64,000 nt of DNA from Triglochin maritima (lineage: Eukaryota > Streptophyta > Magnoliopsida > Alismatales > Juncaginaceae). How positions within the stretch are numbered: position 1 is the stretch's first letter; each line of letters begins with the position of its first letter. The notes beneath the pieces were generated by a model. That model was not told where the DNA came from. It saw nothing but the letters and a program-made list of their open reading frames with translations, and did not search any database. The DNA lies in the NCBI GenBank assembly GCA_963682175.1, contig OY821789.1, forward strand, positions 5,394,001 to 5,458,000, written 5' to 3'. Position numbers and translations under genes: made by a program. Shown piece by piece: positions 11,237 to 24,172 of this stretch.

Positions 11237-13003
11237 TGTTGTTTCCTTCATCTTGTAATGAAATGTGTGTTTTCTTCCAATATCTCTTATGTTTTTATGA
11301 TTAGAATGCATGATGGAATTGGTATTTCTAGTTTTACGTTTTCCAAAGGGTTGCTTTTTTTGCATATTATAACCCATGAGTTTTTTTTCCTTCAAATGTT
11401 TACTTACTAATTATATGTGTAGCACTCGACAGCTGATGCATCATTCATTGCCATTGTTTTTCTGAAGGCCACTTGTTTAGTTCAAATGGCAAATTTGGTC
11501 ATTTTCTGAGTATTGCTCGAACTCAATGACTGAACCTTTCCGCTCAATTAAAGCTTGCTTGCTCTGATTCTTGATTTACCTAGAAAATCTTCAAAAAATA
11601 ATCCTAGAATAAATTGCCCATTTGAGATTTGACAGTAAATGACGATAACTTTGGAAGTGTGTCGAATGTTTTCGTAGCATAGGTTCAACTCCCATACCTA
11701 TTGTATACCTAAGTTGGTCCAAGTAAACACTGGGTCAAGGTAGAACAAGGTCTACATCCGACCTCTACAGCAATATGTGACTAGTGGGATGTGGTGCACA
11801 CCTCGCTGTAAATAACTAAAACTTAATGCCTACCACGATGCAGGACGAGAAGTGGATATCAAAATATGATGACATAGTTAGCGTTTTGCTTGACTTAAGT
11901 AGTATTCTATCATAGTATTTTTGTATCTAGGGTTATTTTGCAAATTACATACTCTTGCGAATTATCTTTATATTGGAGAATTTTTTTAGTGGTATAAGGG
12001 TTAGGGTTTGTTTAGCTCTAGAGCCGGAGTCCAATTTCCGCGTCGGCAATTTGAAACATACACGATATAGTAAATTCAGAGGTTGTAATTGTAATAAACT
12101 TAATCGTAATCCTGATTTGCTGTATCTCACCTTCGGAATATTTGGGAATTGTTTTTATCAACGTTCAATCATCTGGCAGATGGCATTTTGAAGCTCCAAC
12201 TTTATCTCCATGTAAGTAGCCAGGTAACTATGGAGTTTTAATTTTACCTAGTTTAGTTGGGTCATTCTAGATTTTTAAACCTTTAAAATGATTACATGAT
12301 GTCTTGCAAATTATCCCCCTCCCCGAAAGTCGGAATCCCAATGTGTCTGCATTAGGTCCTTTCAATAATAAAACCACATTTATGTTTTAGAAAGAATATA
12401 TTTTAGGGCTAGTATCGGCAAAAATGTCTTTGGACTATTGGTATGTTTTCAAATCATATTTGATTGATTCTACCTTGATTGTGATAATGTGAATCATTGT
12501 ACTTTATGTTTTACACCCATCTTTATTATAGAAGTAACTACATTCTACATACTAGTCATATCTCATAGAAATTCAAACCAGCTAATTCTATCCCAACAGA
12601 GATTGATAAATGCACCAAACGTGTCGTTTCGGTTGAGTTGGAGAGTATTGTGGGAGTTGGATGATTACCAAAGGCCCACACTAAGCCTTATGTGTTAATG
12701 GGCTGTTTCGGACTTCTAAAGAAGATATAATTAGAGGACCACCATTTTTTTTTTGTTTTAGTCTTTCCGGAGGGGCTATTGGTTGACCTGAAAATCAACC
12801 CAATAAAGAAAAATCGTACTACCATATCTTATTATCTTAACTCAAATAGTCAAATAAATAAAAATGACTCATGTGCCACTATAAGTCAATAAGCCTATAG
12901 GCTTAGGAATTTGAAACACATAAGCTCAAGATTGCAAATTCCTTACGTCTACTAAAGGCCCACCAACTAAGATAAGTGCTACAACAACTTTGATCAAATC
13001 TCA
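11237..13003. other. rbcS 3' flank and intergenic DNA
   Basis: 11237-11430 is the diverged counterpart of 839-1080. The remainder is AT-rich and shows no protein domain, RNA gene or clear repeat. Confidence 0.4.
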
Positions 13004-13011
13004 CTTTTAAT

Positions 13012-14491
13012 TAGGGTTATAAATGAGACTGGTGAAACTCGCTAATCTGCAAAAGCCGTCCTGTTGGATCAGGGTTAGGGTTGATTGGGAAAGGGGTGCT
13101 CGGAAGAAGGACTGACTGGACTGTTAAAACCCACAGACTTGCCAATCCGCTAACCCATTTTTTCACTATTAATTTATCCCAAAACCATTATAATGACTTG
13201 TGAATGTCTAATGAGTTGTTAATTATTTTTCTTTAAAAATATTGTCATTTAGGTTTATTTTATGAATATTTATATAGTAAACACTTAAATTATTATTATT
13301 TTAAAAAACGATACGCCAACCCAACCCGGAACCCTAAGGAGGCGGGTCGGGTGTCCAGTTGCGGACAAGGTTTTGGGTAGGCCTGTAAACGGGTCGGATT
13401 TTTGCCCAACCTTTCCCCGACCTGACTAAAATAAATGGATAATCGGGTCGGGGCGGGGCGAGTTAAAAAAAATCATCCGCTACCTGATCCATTTAAGGTC
13501 GGATAAACGGATATTCGAGGCGGGGTGGATAAATGGATAAAACCTATATTTTTTATGGGTACAATAATTATCGAAGACAAGCCAAAAGAACTCACACAGA
13601 TCTATAGAAATCCGTCTCCAAACAAAACGCTCTACACTCAATCATTCACATCAACCTAAAAATTCTCCAGTCTCCCTCCGATCTAACTCTCGATTCTCGA
13701 CCAAACGTTATACATTTTTTTGGTAATTAGCACACAAAAAACCTAACATCATGATTACAGTTAACACCTCCACCAACCATTCAAAAACAAATCACTTCCT
13801 ACAACTAAGAAACAGAAATCCATCAAGAATGCTTCCCCAAAATAAATAAAAAATCAAGAAAAAACCACAAAAACACAGATCTAACAACTCAACATCGGAT
13901 CCACACCCTCAGATCGAAACACAAGACTCCAAAACCATTAAAACCCTATGAAGAAAAGGTGCGGCCGAGAGGGAAGGCCGTCGGGAGGGGGTGGGGAGGG
14001 AAGCTACGACTGTGCAACAGAGAGGGTCTGATGGAGCGCCGGAGCGAAGGGACTGACGGAGCGAGCGAACGACCGTAGGCATGCAGCGGAGGGGAGACCG
14101 GGAGGGAGTCGGGAGAGGGATTAAGGATTTAGGGATTAGGATTTTGGAAATTTAAGGTTTTGGTTTAGGAATTAGGTATATATATTTAATATAAGACATT
14201 ATTAATAATTTAATTTATTAATATACATGTAAATGGATAAACGGGACAGGTAGGAACTATAACCGCTGCTCGCCCCGTTAAATAGTCGGGTAGGCGGCTA
14301 ATCAGGTGGTCGGATAATCGGGTGGAAAAATTTATCTACTACCCGAACTAAACGGGTCAGGTCGGGTTGGCGGGTAATATCCGACCTATTTTCAGTCCTA
14401 ATCTTGGGAGGCAAGTTTTACATGACCTACATGCTACAACTTGGCAAGGTTCGGATTGGCCACAACCCACCCCGAACCTGACCTATTTACG
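13012..14491. mobile_element. hAT-like element, outer copy of a nested pair
   Basis: The left end TAGGGTTATAAATG and the right end CTATTTACG form a weak inverted repeat. Flanking CTTTTAAT (13004-13011) and ATTTTAAT (14492-14499) could be an 8-bp target duplication (7/8). Internal GGGTCGG and CCCGAACC words match the other members. The right terminus seems to have lost its last bases, so the border is tentative. Confidence 0.4.
13378..14400. mobile_element. hAT-like element, inner copy
   Basis: Ends are TAGGCCTGTAAACGGG and TTTTCAGTCCTA. Flanks GTTTTGGG (13370-13377) and ATCTTGGG (14401-14408) match at 6 of 8 positions. Subterminal GGGTCGG/CCCGACC words occur at both ends. The 1.0-kb body has a GC-rich purine patch at 13970-14120 but no transposase. 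It interrupts the related element at 13012-14491. Confidence 0.6.
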
Positions 14492-14848
14492 ATTTTAATA
14501 GGGTTGATTATCTAATGGTCTTGGTTTGTGACGTAACTAGTTTTAAACTTTTCGGAACTACGTTTGCATGTGAAAATTCAAAGTCGTTAATACGCCTCCC
14601 TCAAAAGTAAAAAGAGAATATTGTATGTTGTAACACAAAAAAAGGTTAAACTTTTAAGCCACATGCCTCCTTACAAAAAGAGAGGTCGGCCGTTGTTTAA
14701 TTTTCAATTGGTACTTTACTAATATAGTTGAAATTTAATGACTCCATCTTTCACAAATCCAATCCAATACTACTCGGGATTTCGTCGGTCACCTACTTTT
14801 GATCACTGTACGTTGTCTTTTACTTTCCACCTTCCGGCATACACCCGC

Positions 14849-15093
14849 TAATTTTTTTATTTTCTATTATTAAAAAAAAGGTGACATTTTATCAGATTCG
14901 AGTATACCGGGATGTCCGTTGGCTCATTTACTGACCTCCGAAACATTATTTTTTATGATTATGAGAGGAAGATTATGAGAGATGGGTGATAGAAGGTGAA
15001 ATGTCGCGATATATGAATAGAAATGATAGAATGACAAAATGGTAATTTGTTGGGACGATTTAAGTAGTTTTCTGAAGATGAATAAAAATTCAG
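14849..15093. mobile_element. Truncated MULE-like fragment
   Basis: It matches the end of the element at 29555-30903 (around 30660-30903). Shared stretches include CAGATTCGAGTA, CATTATTTTTTATGATTAT and GACGATTTAAGTAGTTTT, and it ends in the family terminus ATTCAG. The palindrome arrays and the other terminus are missing. Confidence 0.7.
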
Positions 15094-16074
15094 AAAAAAA
15101 ACCCTTAATAAATATATTACGTCTGCTGAAAAGATCAAGCTTATATATATTTGAAATCATAAGAAAAGCTGAAAAGATCTTGAAACATTGAAACTCTGCC
15201 AAAACAAAGACGTCTTATTACGTCTAAGGATTTGTTTCTCCAATAAGAATTGAAATTATTGATCTTAAGGTTCTTTTGACATTCTTAAGTGTGAGAGCAC
15301 CCATGTGTGGACCAAAAAAACTACGACTAATAACAATGTGACATCGCATCACACACCAATTTCTACCACCATTAATATAAGATAAGAGTCCACGATAAGA
15401 CTTCTCACCCGTGGCCATGCGCATCTCCACGTCTACTTTTGTTGTTGTTGATAAGAACGAGGAAAGCAGAGATGCAGATGTATCGACCTAACTAGTACTA
15501 AGCACCACTTAGATGCTTGAAAAGAAATGATTCTTTTTTTTCCATTTTTCACTGCAATTATAATCGTGTATCAGTTTGTGCCGTTAGGAGAAACTAGTAG
15601 AATCAGATGTCGTGAATAAACAAAACAATCTATTGATCTCTTAAGGATTAAACCAACTAATTCCAGCAACATCTGAAGCGAAGCTCTTGAACACAGTAGA
15701 CCGGTCAACCAATTTAACTAGACTTGAGATGTCTAAAAGAGTTGCTTATCTATGTAAGTTAGTTGATAGGCTTTCTATTCCAGTAAGTTAAGCTTGCCAA
15801 GATTATAATTTTTATGCTTATAAAGTTAAAAGAGTTTAGTAGATCTACCACTCTACCAATTGCAAGTTTGCAACATTATTTAAACTAACAAACATGGGTA
15901 GTTATTATCGTTTAACCCTAACCAGAATAATGGTCTCAAAAATCCCACAATCTAAAATTGACCTTAAAAACAATCCCCAAAATGAGGGTAGTTATAGAGA
16001 TGAAGAAGGGACTCTAGCATGGTTGGCAGGGTGAGGGGTGGGTGGGCACAAATAGCCCAACCTGACCATCAACC
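15094..16074. other. Intergenic
   Basis: No gene, repeat or RNA is supported. Open frames here are short and lack recognisable motifs. Confidence 0.35.
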
Positions 16075-16079
16075 AAAAC

Positions 16080-16956
16080 TGTTGTTGTTTACCTTGAATA
16101 CATGTTTAAAGTATTCGTGCAGGAAAACAAACATTCGGTCGACCGGAAGGCGTTCGGTCGACCGGATGTGTGTTCTGATTAGTCCAGTAGAAGTGTCTGT
16201 CCATTTTCGGTCGATCGGAATCTAGGATTCGGTCGACCGGGCACACAATAGGAGTTGGGCAAAAGTGCATGTCGGTTTTCGGTCGACCAGAATCTAGGAT
16301 TCGGTCGACCAGGAACATACGAGGAGTTGGGAGAAAAATGTCTGTTGATTTTCGGTCGACCGGAATTTAAGTGTACGGTCGACTGAGTATGCACTCAAGC
16401 AAACCAGAAAAGTTACTGTCACTTTTCGGTCGATCGGTACTTTAGTTTCGGTCGACCGGTAAAAGCTGGTTTGCGATACGGTTAGAGGATCGGTAGACCG
16501 AAGTACCAGTTCGGTCGACCGTTTAACCCAATTTCTGTCCACGTTTTGCACATTTCTCCACGCGATTTTGGTGCAACTTATACTTGTTTTGGCCTCATAT
16601 ATAAATGCAATTTCGTCCTCTTTGTAACAGGAGAACAATTAGATTGTTTGTGATTGTCCACTTTGCATTCTTGAGAGAAAAGAGAGAAAACATACTTGTG
16701 ATTCGGTGGGAGAATTTGAGCCGGGTGTTTCGTCGGTTCGTTCGCGTCTCCTGTAAGCAACTCTTTGTAATACGTTTCTCTATAGTGGATTTGGAGTTGT
16801 GTCATCCGTGGTTTTTCCCGCATTGGGTTTCCACGTTAAATCTTGCGTGTTTTGAGTGGTTTGGATTTTGGATTTGCGTTTTGTTCTCAAGTTTAGCCAA
16901 TTGGATTTGCTATTTCTATTCCACTGCATTTTTTGGATTGATTTTAATTCCTAACA
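16080..16956 (+). mobile_element. Ty1/copia-type solo LTR
   Basis: The element starts TGTTGTTGTTTACC and ends ATTCCTAACA, flanked by a perfect 5-bp duplication AAAAC (16075-16079 and 16957-16961). It shows the copia LTR hallmark pair GTGGTTTTTCCCG and GGGTTTCCACGTT at 16810-16840, and TATATAAATG at about 16597 as promoter. No internal retroelement sequence or second LTR follows, so it is a solo LTR left by recombination. Its first half carries about a dozen copies of the CGGTCGACCG palindrome, often in pairs roughly 20 bases apart. Confidence 0.85.
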
Positions 16957-16961
16957 AAAAC

Positions 16962-18087
16962 CCTGAAGGGGGAAAAACGCTGACCGCTTCATGTCCCACA
17001 AATTCCATACTTACCAACCAAGAGATGGTCAAAATTTGTAGAGGTTCATTATCAGGAATTGAGTTGAGTTTCACAATTGATCTACTCAATTCCAAGTCTA
17101 AACACACCAAGATAATTTCTTTTCCTACGTAAAAGCTGGCATGTGTCGTCTTCTCTCGCAATATGGAATTTCTCAAGTTGTAATTACTTATCATATTTTG
17201 ATATTTATGGGGCGAGTTGATTCCAAACATGAGGTGGGTCAATACTGTGTCTCTATGGTGTGTAGTTTTTTGTGCACACTGGAGGTTATCCCAATACCTG
17301 AAGGTATAATTCCACACTCTGGAGCAGTTCGTTGTAAGGATAAAAAAATTAAACCGGATACCTCATGCATACCTTGCAATCAATCTTCATCTTAAATACT
17401 GTACAAGATTGACATTTAAATACTAACAAGATCTGTCTTAACCTTCATCCAATCTAATCATATCATATGAATGTTAATGATCTTTGAGGTGCAAGGTGAA
17501 CCAGTCCTATCAGTCACCTAACCATCTCGTCAAATAAGGATCAATGTTGACTAAATGTTGCAAATCAAGGAAGAAAAAAACACATTCAACAGCTAAAATA
17601 CAGAGCTTGATAACGATCTTTGGTTCTACACCTTAATCAACCCAAAGTTCACAAACAAAAATGCCAGCTTTAGCACAGTTATCTAATTTATATTATATTG
17701 GAAGTATGTCAACTAATTCTAAGGACTTGCACCCCACTACTTTTGAGGGACTTAATTACACGTAATCACAGAAAGAAAGAAAAAAAACAAATCAAACCAA
17801 TATAGTATTAGTACTGCTTAATTTTGAATCTTGTCATGCCCCTTCTGTTTTCCTTCTTCCCAACAACCAACTCCAAACAAAACTATTAGTATTACACTTC
17901 CGGTTCATAAGTATACTACTTAGTTTGGTTAAAATTGGTTGGTAAATAATCACCAGAGATTCAAATTTAGGTGCGATATTGGGCAACAATAAGAAGACAT
18001 TACAAAAACAAAAACTTAAATTCATGTCAAAATAAAGTCGTTTTCAAAGCACAGTCAACCTCAAATGTGAACATGGCCGTGGGTATT
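16962..18087. other. Intergenic
   Basis: Several open frames of 60-130 codons occur on both strands around 16916-17395, but they overlap each other, cross the LTR border and show no domain. No gene is called. Confidence 0.35.
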
Positions 18088-18095
18088 TTTCTAGG

Positions 18096-18360
18096 TAGGA
18101 GCGAAAATTGAGTCGACCAAAAATTTAAAGCTAAAAGTATTAGCTTTTATTATTATTAAATACAAAATATAATAATTACAAATTGAATAATAAAAAAATC
18201 TAAGTCGAGTCTTCAAGTTAAGTTTCATTTTTTTTTTGAATTTAAACGGTTCATTTCTCAATCAAGTTGAAAGAAATTTTATTTTTCATCAAGATTTTTT
18301 ATTTTTAAGTTAAATTAAAATCGAATATTTTTCGAACTCGAATCAAAATTGACAAGTCTA
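18096..18360. mobile_element. hAT-like MITE
   Basis: It starts TAGGAGCGAAAATTGAGTCG and ends AATTGACAAGTCTA. Flanks TTTCTAGG (18088-18095) and TTTATAAG (18361-18368) agree at 6 of 8 positions. The 265-bp AT-rich body resembles the MITE at 23541-23785, with the shared words TCAAGATTTTT, ACTCGAA and AAAATTGACA. Confidence 0.55.
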
Positions 18361-18368
18361 TTTATAAG

Positions 18369-20012
18369 TCAGCCTGACCTGTCTAAATATAAATATCCGC
18401 ACATGCAATTTTCGCGGTAAAAGTATATAAGTTAAAAATATATCCCCACATGCAATTTTGGCGGTAAAATCAACTTTTCTCTCAACATGACAACATTGTG
18501 TGACATTGCCACTGATTCAAGGGACGTTCGCACTTGATTGTTGATTCTACAAGGATTATCCGAAGAGACAACGTCAGAGACAAGCTTGTTGATTATATGT
18601 GGAAATCCACCACCACATCCAACAACAATTTGGAATGGTCACAAATGGCTATGACTTTTCAAGATGTTAGTGGTTAAGTTCAAGACGCATCTCAAACTTA
18701 ACATATGTTGCATCATTGAAGCCGACACCTTATGTGCTCTATAGTAATGGTTTGGTGGTATTTGTGGGGGGGTCATGCTTTTTAATTGTCATTGTCCACA
18801 CCACTGTTGGAATGTAGCATTTTGTGGATTCCACTACTTGTTTTAATATTACAAGAAACAGAGCATGCTTGCGACATGAATCTGATTCTCCATCCAATTG
18901 AAGAACATGATTCCATTAGAAAGGGGTTTTTCCCTGCTGTAGGATTCTCATGTCGTTGTGATGATTCAGATCCCACAATTTATGGAGTTTCCAATAGAAA
19001 GAATGGGCGTTTTTTACTTGTGTCTTTGGTTATCTTATGCGAAATTATACAACGTCAGTGCAGCAGTTTTGACGATCCCGACGTGGTGTCCGTGTGGCTA
19101 CCAAGTCAGCATCTACGTCAGTGCAGCGGATTCACCAAATGACCTGCTACCGGTACTGTAGCAGCATTGAAACCAGATGTTTATTTTCTTCATCTCTTCC
19201 TTGCATATAATGCTGGCAGATTGATGATGATCGGTGTCTACGTTCGGAGATTCACTCTAAATACGGAATTTCTTCCTTCTTTACGATGAGTTTTATGCCT
19301 TCTTCTTCCCCTGCATTCAAAGCTTCCACCAATTTCCAACCACCAACACATCAAAGCTGAGGAATGACGGAACAAAACCAATTAATGATCTCTTTCATCG
19401 ATTGTTCTCCTCTTATACCTCCCCCACTCCACAAATGGGAATGAAATTCCAGACTATTCGGCAGCAAGTGAATACTTCCAGAAGTTTGGTTTATCTTGTG
19501 GTTTCGATACTAAGTGTCTCAACTCTCATAAAGTCGAAGGTGTAATAACTCGTGTCACCCTGACATGTCGTCGAGCCGATAAACCCGAAAATAAGGTGTG
19601 GGAGATGTAAATCATCTGTGTTGGTAGGCCGAGGGTGAAGTGGCTAAAGTCTGTAGTGGAGGCGAGTTTGAAATGTTCCCAATAACTTACTAGACACACC
19701 CTGCCGTTTTATATATAATGTGTATTAAAACCCTGTAACTTCAGGTATGAGTAAACAATGATTTGTTTAAGGGGTTTTTGCTTGGGTGCACCTCTAAAAG
19801 GTATTCATGTTTGTTGTGGAACTTTCAGATTATGTTTGTACGTTGTTCGCAATATATGTTGTTATGTTATTTCTTGTGACACACATCTATACAAAATCAT
19901 GACAATTAGTTGTAATGAAGATGCAGTCTTGATGCAGCAAACGAGCCACAAGATGCAGTCAAGAACAAACTAAAAATGCACACAATCATGACACAAATTT
20001 AACTTCAAATCC
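18369..20012. other. Intergenic; one unplaced open stretch
   Basis: An open stretch at 18786-19142 (+) encodes a protein-like segment (EEHDSIRKGFFPAVGFSC), but it has no upstream context, splice-supported partner or domain I recognise. It may be a gene fragment carried by a transposon. The rest shows nothing. Confidence 0.3.
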
Positions 20013-20445
20013 TGGCAAAGAGTCTGGACAAGCGTGTCCAGAACTCTGTCCATTCTGGACTAAGTCTGGACAATCGTGTCCACAACTGTGTCCATTCTGG
20101 ACGAGTCTGGCCTGAGTTTAGACAAACGTGTCTAGAACTGTGTCCATTCTGGACGAGTGGACAACATTTGTGTCCACATGGAAGCGTATGCATTCTAAAC
20201 TGTGGCCACGAATGGACAACATTTGTGGGACAACATTTCTAGAAGAATAGACAACATTGGTGGACTAATGGACAACATTTCTGGACGGAATTCTGGATAG
20301 GAGTTCTAGATGACGTTTTGGACGAAAGCACAACATTTCGGGACGAGTGAACAACATTTCTGGACGGAATTCTGGATAGTAATTCTAGATGGACTGATCT
20401 GGAAAGAATTTTTGGACGAACGAACAACATTTTAAAAGTGAGAAC
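20013..20445. repeat. TGTCCA/TGGACA array
   Basis: Imperfect units of about 42-46 bases alternate GTCTGGACAA, CGTGTCC and TGTCCATTCTGGAC, then change to shorter units based on GGACAACATTT and GGACGAATTC. It shares core words, though not unit length, with the arrays at 2123, 4930 and 54690. Confidence 0.7.
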
Positions 20446-22950
20446 AAATACATTATTTTAGAGGAATAATAATTTTCGTCTCCCGGTATCTTCTAAAAGT
20501 CTAAACCTTACAATGAAATGATTCAAACTCTTAAATACGATTTGACAACTCATTGTACATTACTCTGTAGCTTGAAACCGGCAACCGGTTATGCAGGGTG
20601 ATGATGGTCACATGCGTTGTAAGAGATCTGTCGGCGTGGACGCCACGTTTGCAGGCGTTGAAACGATGTGTGTTTTGAGCATGAAATCCAGTTTGTTATC
20701 TTATCATACCTGAGCTTTTCTTCATCCCTTTATTTCCTTCACTCTTTATAAGGACCACATATGTATGATAGTAGATCATACTTTATTGCAACACAATATT
20801 TAGGACTACCCTCCGATATCGTCGATCACAACACAATCTCCTCTAGCTCTACGACGACATTTGGACAAGGAAATCTCTGATATGTTGCAACTAATGAATT
20901 ATTAGAGTTTTTCCTTAAGTTACATCAATATGTATGATTAATTGTACGATTATATACATGTATATCTAGTCATGTGGGTGACGCTAATGAATGTCGTGTT
21001 GAACTTTATTCCTTTGGAAAAAGAAAATACAAGAAAAGAAGCTACAAGGAGTTAGGAGTGCAATGGTGGTGTGATTATCTTATTTATGGAATTGAAATAC
21101 CTTTTTCACGAAAATTATAATTCAGAGATGAGGTCTGAGTAATTGATATGGTACCGTTATATAAATGATTTACATGAAATTTCAAAGCGAACAAGATTTA
21201 AATCCATTAAAGATATAGTGGCTGCTGGTTTATATTTCCCTGGAATTTTACTTTGGCTATAATACTTGAACTCCTTCTGTTTTAGGCAAAAGCAAGAGGT
21301 AATTAAGCATCATAAGTTGCAGCTACATTTTTGCTAACAAAAAATGGGAATACAAATAACAATCATAGAGACCCAAGACAATACCTAACCTATCATAATT
21401 CATAAAACTGACAACATTTTCTGGATCTTTCCAACTCCCACAAGTTCGGTTTTCAACACTATTCTATAAAAGAAGAAAAAAATTAGAAATTAGTCAACAC
21501 TCAACAACACTTGGAAATTTTTAGAAGCTTGTTATTTGCAGAGAATGGGGGACAACCCACCAACACCAACATCCACCTATGAGTTTTTGGTTATGTTGGT
21601 TCATCTTGCTTCCAAATTCTGATGTTTGCTCATCTTGCTTGTGCTATATATTCCAGTGTTCGTTCGCCTGATCACCGATATCACCACTTCCAATTTATAT
21701 GAGTCTGCAACCACAATTCTAATATTCCAAGTTAGAACAATTAATCTCCACATTTAGATGGTTAATTAACTTTTGACCTCGTCAACTTACTATGGTCTAT
21801 GAGACAACTGGATGGTGCTCATCAAAGAGATCAATTGTTTAGCTTCTAAATGTAAGTTATCATAAATGTTTTATCCTAGATTTTCAGTTAAAACACTTAA
21901 GATTCTTTTGCAATTTTTTATTTTCTATCCCATTGTACCAAATAATAATTTCACGTTATAAGAATTAAGAACTACCAACAGCCAAAGCCCACCGGACCAC
22001 TCTCAAGGAGGTGATTCTCATGCAAATAGGATATAAATCAGAATCTTTATGCTATATCCTTAGCTAAGATTGTTTTTATAATTATATATATATATATATA
22101 TATTCCTTAAGCTCTGTTCGTGGAGTTTTAATTTGTACCAAGTTGGTGATAAATGAAATGCAGAACGTGTTCTTTGCTGGATCTTAACTGGATGTTTTTC
22201 GCTATAAAAAACCACAACACTCCATGTGGGTTTGCGCACAAGTCCAAACTCCCACGACCAAACTAAAATATAAATATAATTAGGTCGTACAATTTTGACC
22301 GAACCTCTCTACCTTTTATTGTAACGTCTCAGATCCCATCCAGGACTCGTTTGTTTTGTTTGCTTCCACAATTATTTTTCTCAATATCCTTGATTATTAT
22401 TTTTGATTCACTTTACTGTTATCTCCAATTTCATTCCCTTCTTTGCTGAGTCATATAGTTGTCAATAAGTCATTGTTACCGGACTTGAAGAAGATTATTC
22501 CTAGGAAAAACAATTTACAGAGATTTTCCTTCAATCTGACTGAGGGAGACCCTTGGGACTTGGAAAATAAATGATAAATTCTGAACATCCAGGCTTGAGA
22601 CTTCAGAGTTCTGTTCTGAATTTTGTATCATTAGAAAATGAGTGGGCTATTTACATCAATGATCATAATAAACATTATATTTACTATAAGAGTCTTTGAG
22701 CAAAAAGGCTCACCCTCATGATTTCATCCATCACTTTCACCCTTCCCAATGCATCCTTTTCAGCATCATGTGGATCCCAGCCTTCCACATATTACAAACC
22801 TACCCCCAGATTCCCTCCATATTACATCCCCGTCCCCACTCCTCCACCGTCCGATCCGATCTCAAATACCAACTTCTTTTTCCAAAATTAAATAAAACGA
22901 ATGGACGGCATAAAACGAAGCAGCCAAAACGACGTCCCCGTCGGATCTTA
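20446..22950. other. Intergenic
   Basis: AT-rich with an (AT)n run at about 22085-22105. I see no gene, RNA or clear mobile element. Confidence 0.35.
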
Positions 22951-22958
22951 TCGGGAAA

Positions 22959-23192
22959 CACGTGATCATCCGATTTAATTAATCGCCACAAAAACCAAAT
23001 CCTGGTGTTGGGATTAATTTACCCAGAAAAAGCAAACACGGCAGAAACAGGAATGATTTGTAACGGCGTTTCCTTTCTGGCCTTAACTGCAACGAAAACA
23101 GGTTTTTGTAACGTTTTGGGAAACTCCGGTAGTCACAATGGATGTCCGCTTAATTTTCCCATCTCTTATCTTTTGGTTCGGTTCTATATAAT
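22959..23192 (+). promoter_or_regulatory. Promoter region of the 24173-25428 gene
   Basis: A perfect G-box CACGTG lies at 22959-22964 and a TATA box CTATATAAT at 23184-23192, followed by a CT-rich leader with (CT)n at about 23268-23291. Downstream reads as a long, T-rich 5' UTR or 5' UTR intron up to the ATG at 24173. Confidence 0.5.
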
Positions 23193-23540
23193 CTTGGCTT
23201 CTTTATTTCCTACTTTCCTCTCGTCTCCCTCTCGTCGCCTTCCGGTTTAGGGTTACCGTTGGGTAAAGCTCTCTCTCTCTCTCTCTCTCTGTTCTTTTGG
23301 TGTTGGGTTGTGGTCTGGAAGTGGTCTTCTTTGTGCCGGGAAATGGTTGGATATGTTCTTTTTTGGTTGGAATTTCGTGGGTTCCCAAAGAATTGATTTT
23401 TATTGTATTTGGAAGGTGGCTTTGGGTTCTGAACTGATCTGGGGTGTTTTGGTTTGGTTTGGTTGATGGTTTTGAACTGCTGCTTTTTTGAAATCTAAAA
23501 CATGACTTCTTATTTTTTTGGATTTTTCGGGAGTCTCGAA

Positions 23541-23785
23541 TAAGTGCGTAAACGAGCCGGTCGACCGAAATTTCGAAACAAGTATTATCTTATATTATTA
23601 ACAAATAAAAAAAATATGAATGAAACAATAAAAAATTCGAACGAGTATAATTTGTTTTCGAATTCGAGCGGTTCGTTTACCGATTTGAAGATTTTTTTGA
23701 TTTTTCATCAAGATCTATCATTTAAACTAGACTCGAACGTTTTTTGAGTCGAATTATCGAACCAAACCAAAATTGACAGCCCTTA
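23541..23785. mobile_element. hAT-like MITE inside the leader of the 24173 gene
   Basis: The ends are TAAGTGCGTAAACGAGCC and AATTGACAGCCCTTA. Flanks GTCTCGAA (23533-23540) and CTCTCGAA (23786-23793) agree at 7 of 8 bases. The body is AT-rich and non-coding. It lies between the TATA box and the start codon, so it would be transcribed as part of the 5' UTR or a 5' UTR intron. Confidence 0.65.
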
Positions 23786-24172
23786 CTCTCGAAGATTTGA
23801 TGTTTGTTATGTTTAGGAAGGTGTTTTGGGTTCTAACCTGATTTACACGTCTGTGTTTTCAAAGTGCCATATTTTCCCTGGAAATGGTAACATAATTTAT
23901 TTTATTTTTTTCTTCGAAGTGTTGACTTTTTTTTATCTTTTGGAAGGTGTTTTTGTGTTGTAAACTCCATAGTAAATGCATAATTTACATGTTTATTTTA
24001 AATTCCTTTTCCCCTTTGAAATTGGTAAAAAATACTTTTTTTGTGGGAAGTGTTTTTGGGTTCCTAAATGATTTGATTTTTTATATTCAGCTTTCGTGGT
24101 TTGTTTTGGATTTGGAACTGATTTGGGGATGTTTGGCTTCGTTTCCAGATCTGTGGTGGTGTGTAGTGGAAG

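Noticed and set aside
16605..17132. 175-codon open frame
   Set aside because: It starts in the U5 part of the solo LTR and crosses the LTR border and target duplication into unrelated DNA.
16916..17317. 133-codon minus-strand open frame
   Set aside because: It overlaps the LTR end and shows no domain, splice context or codon bias.
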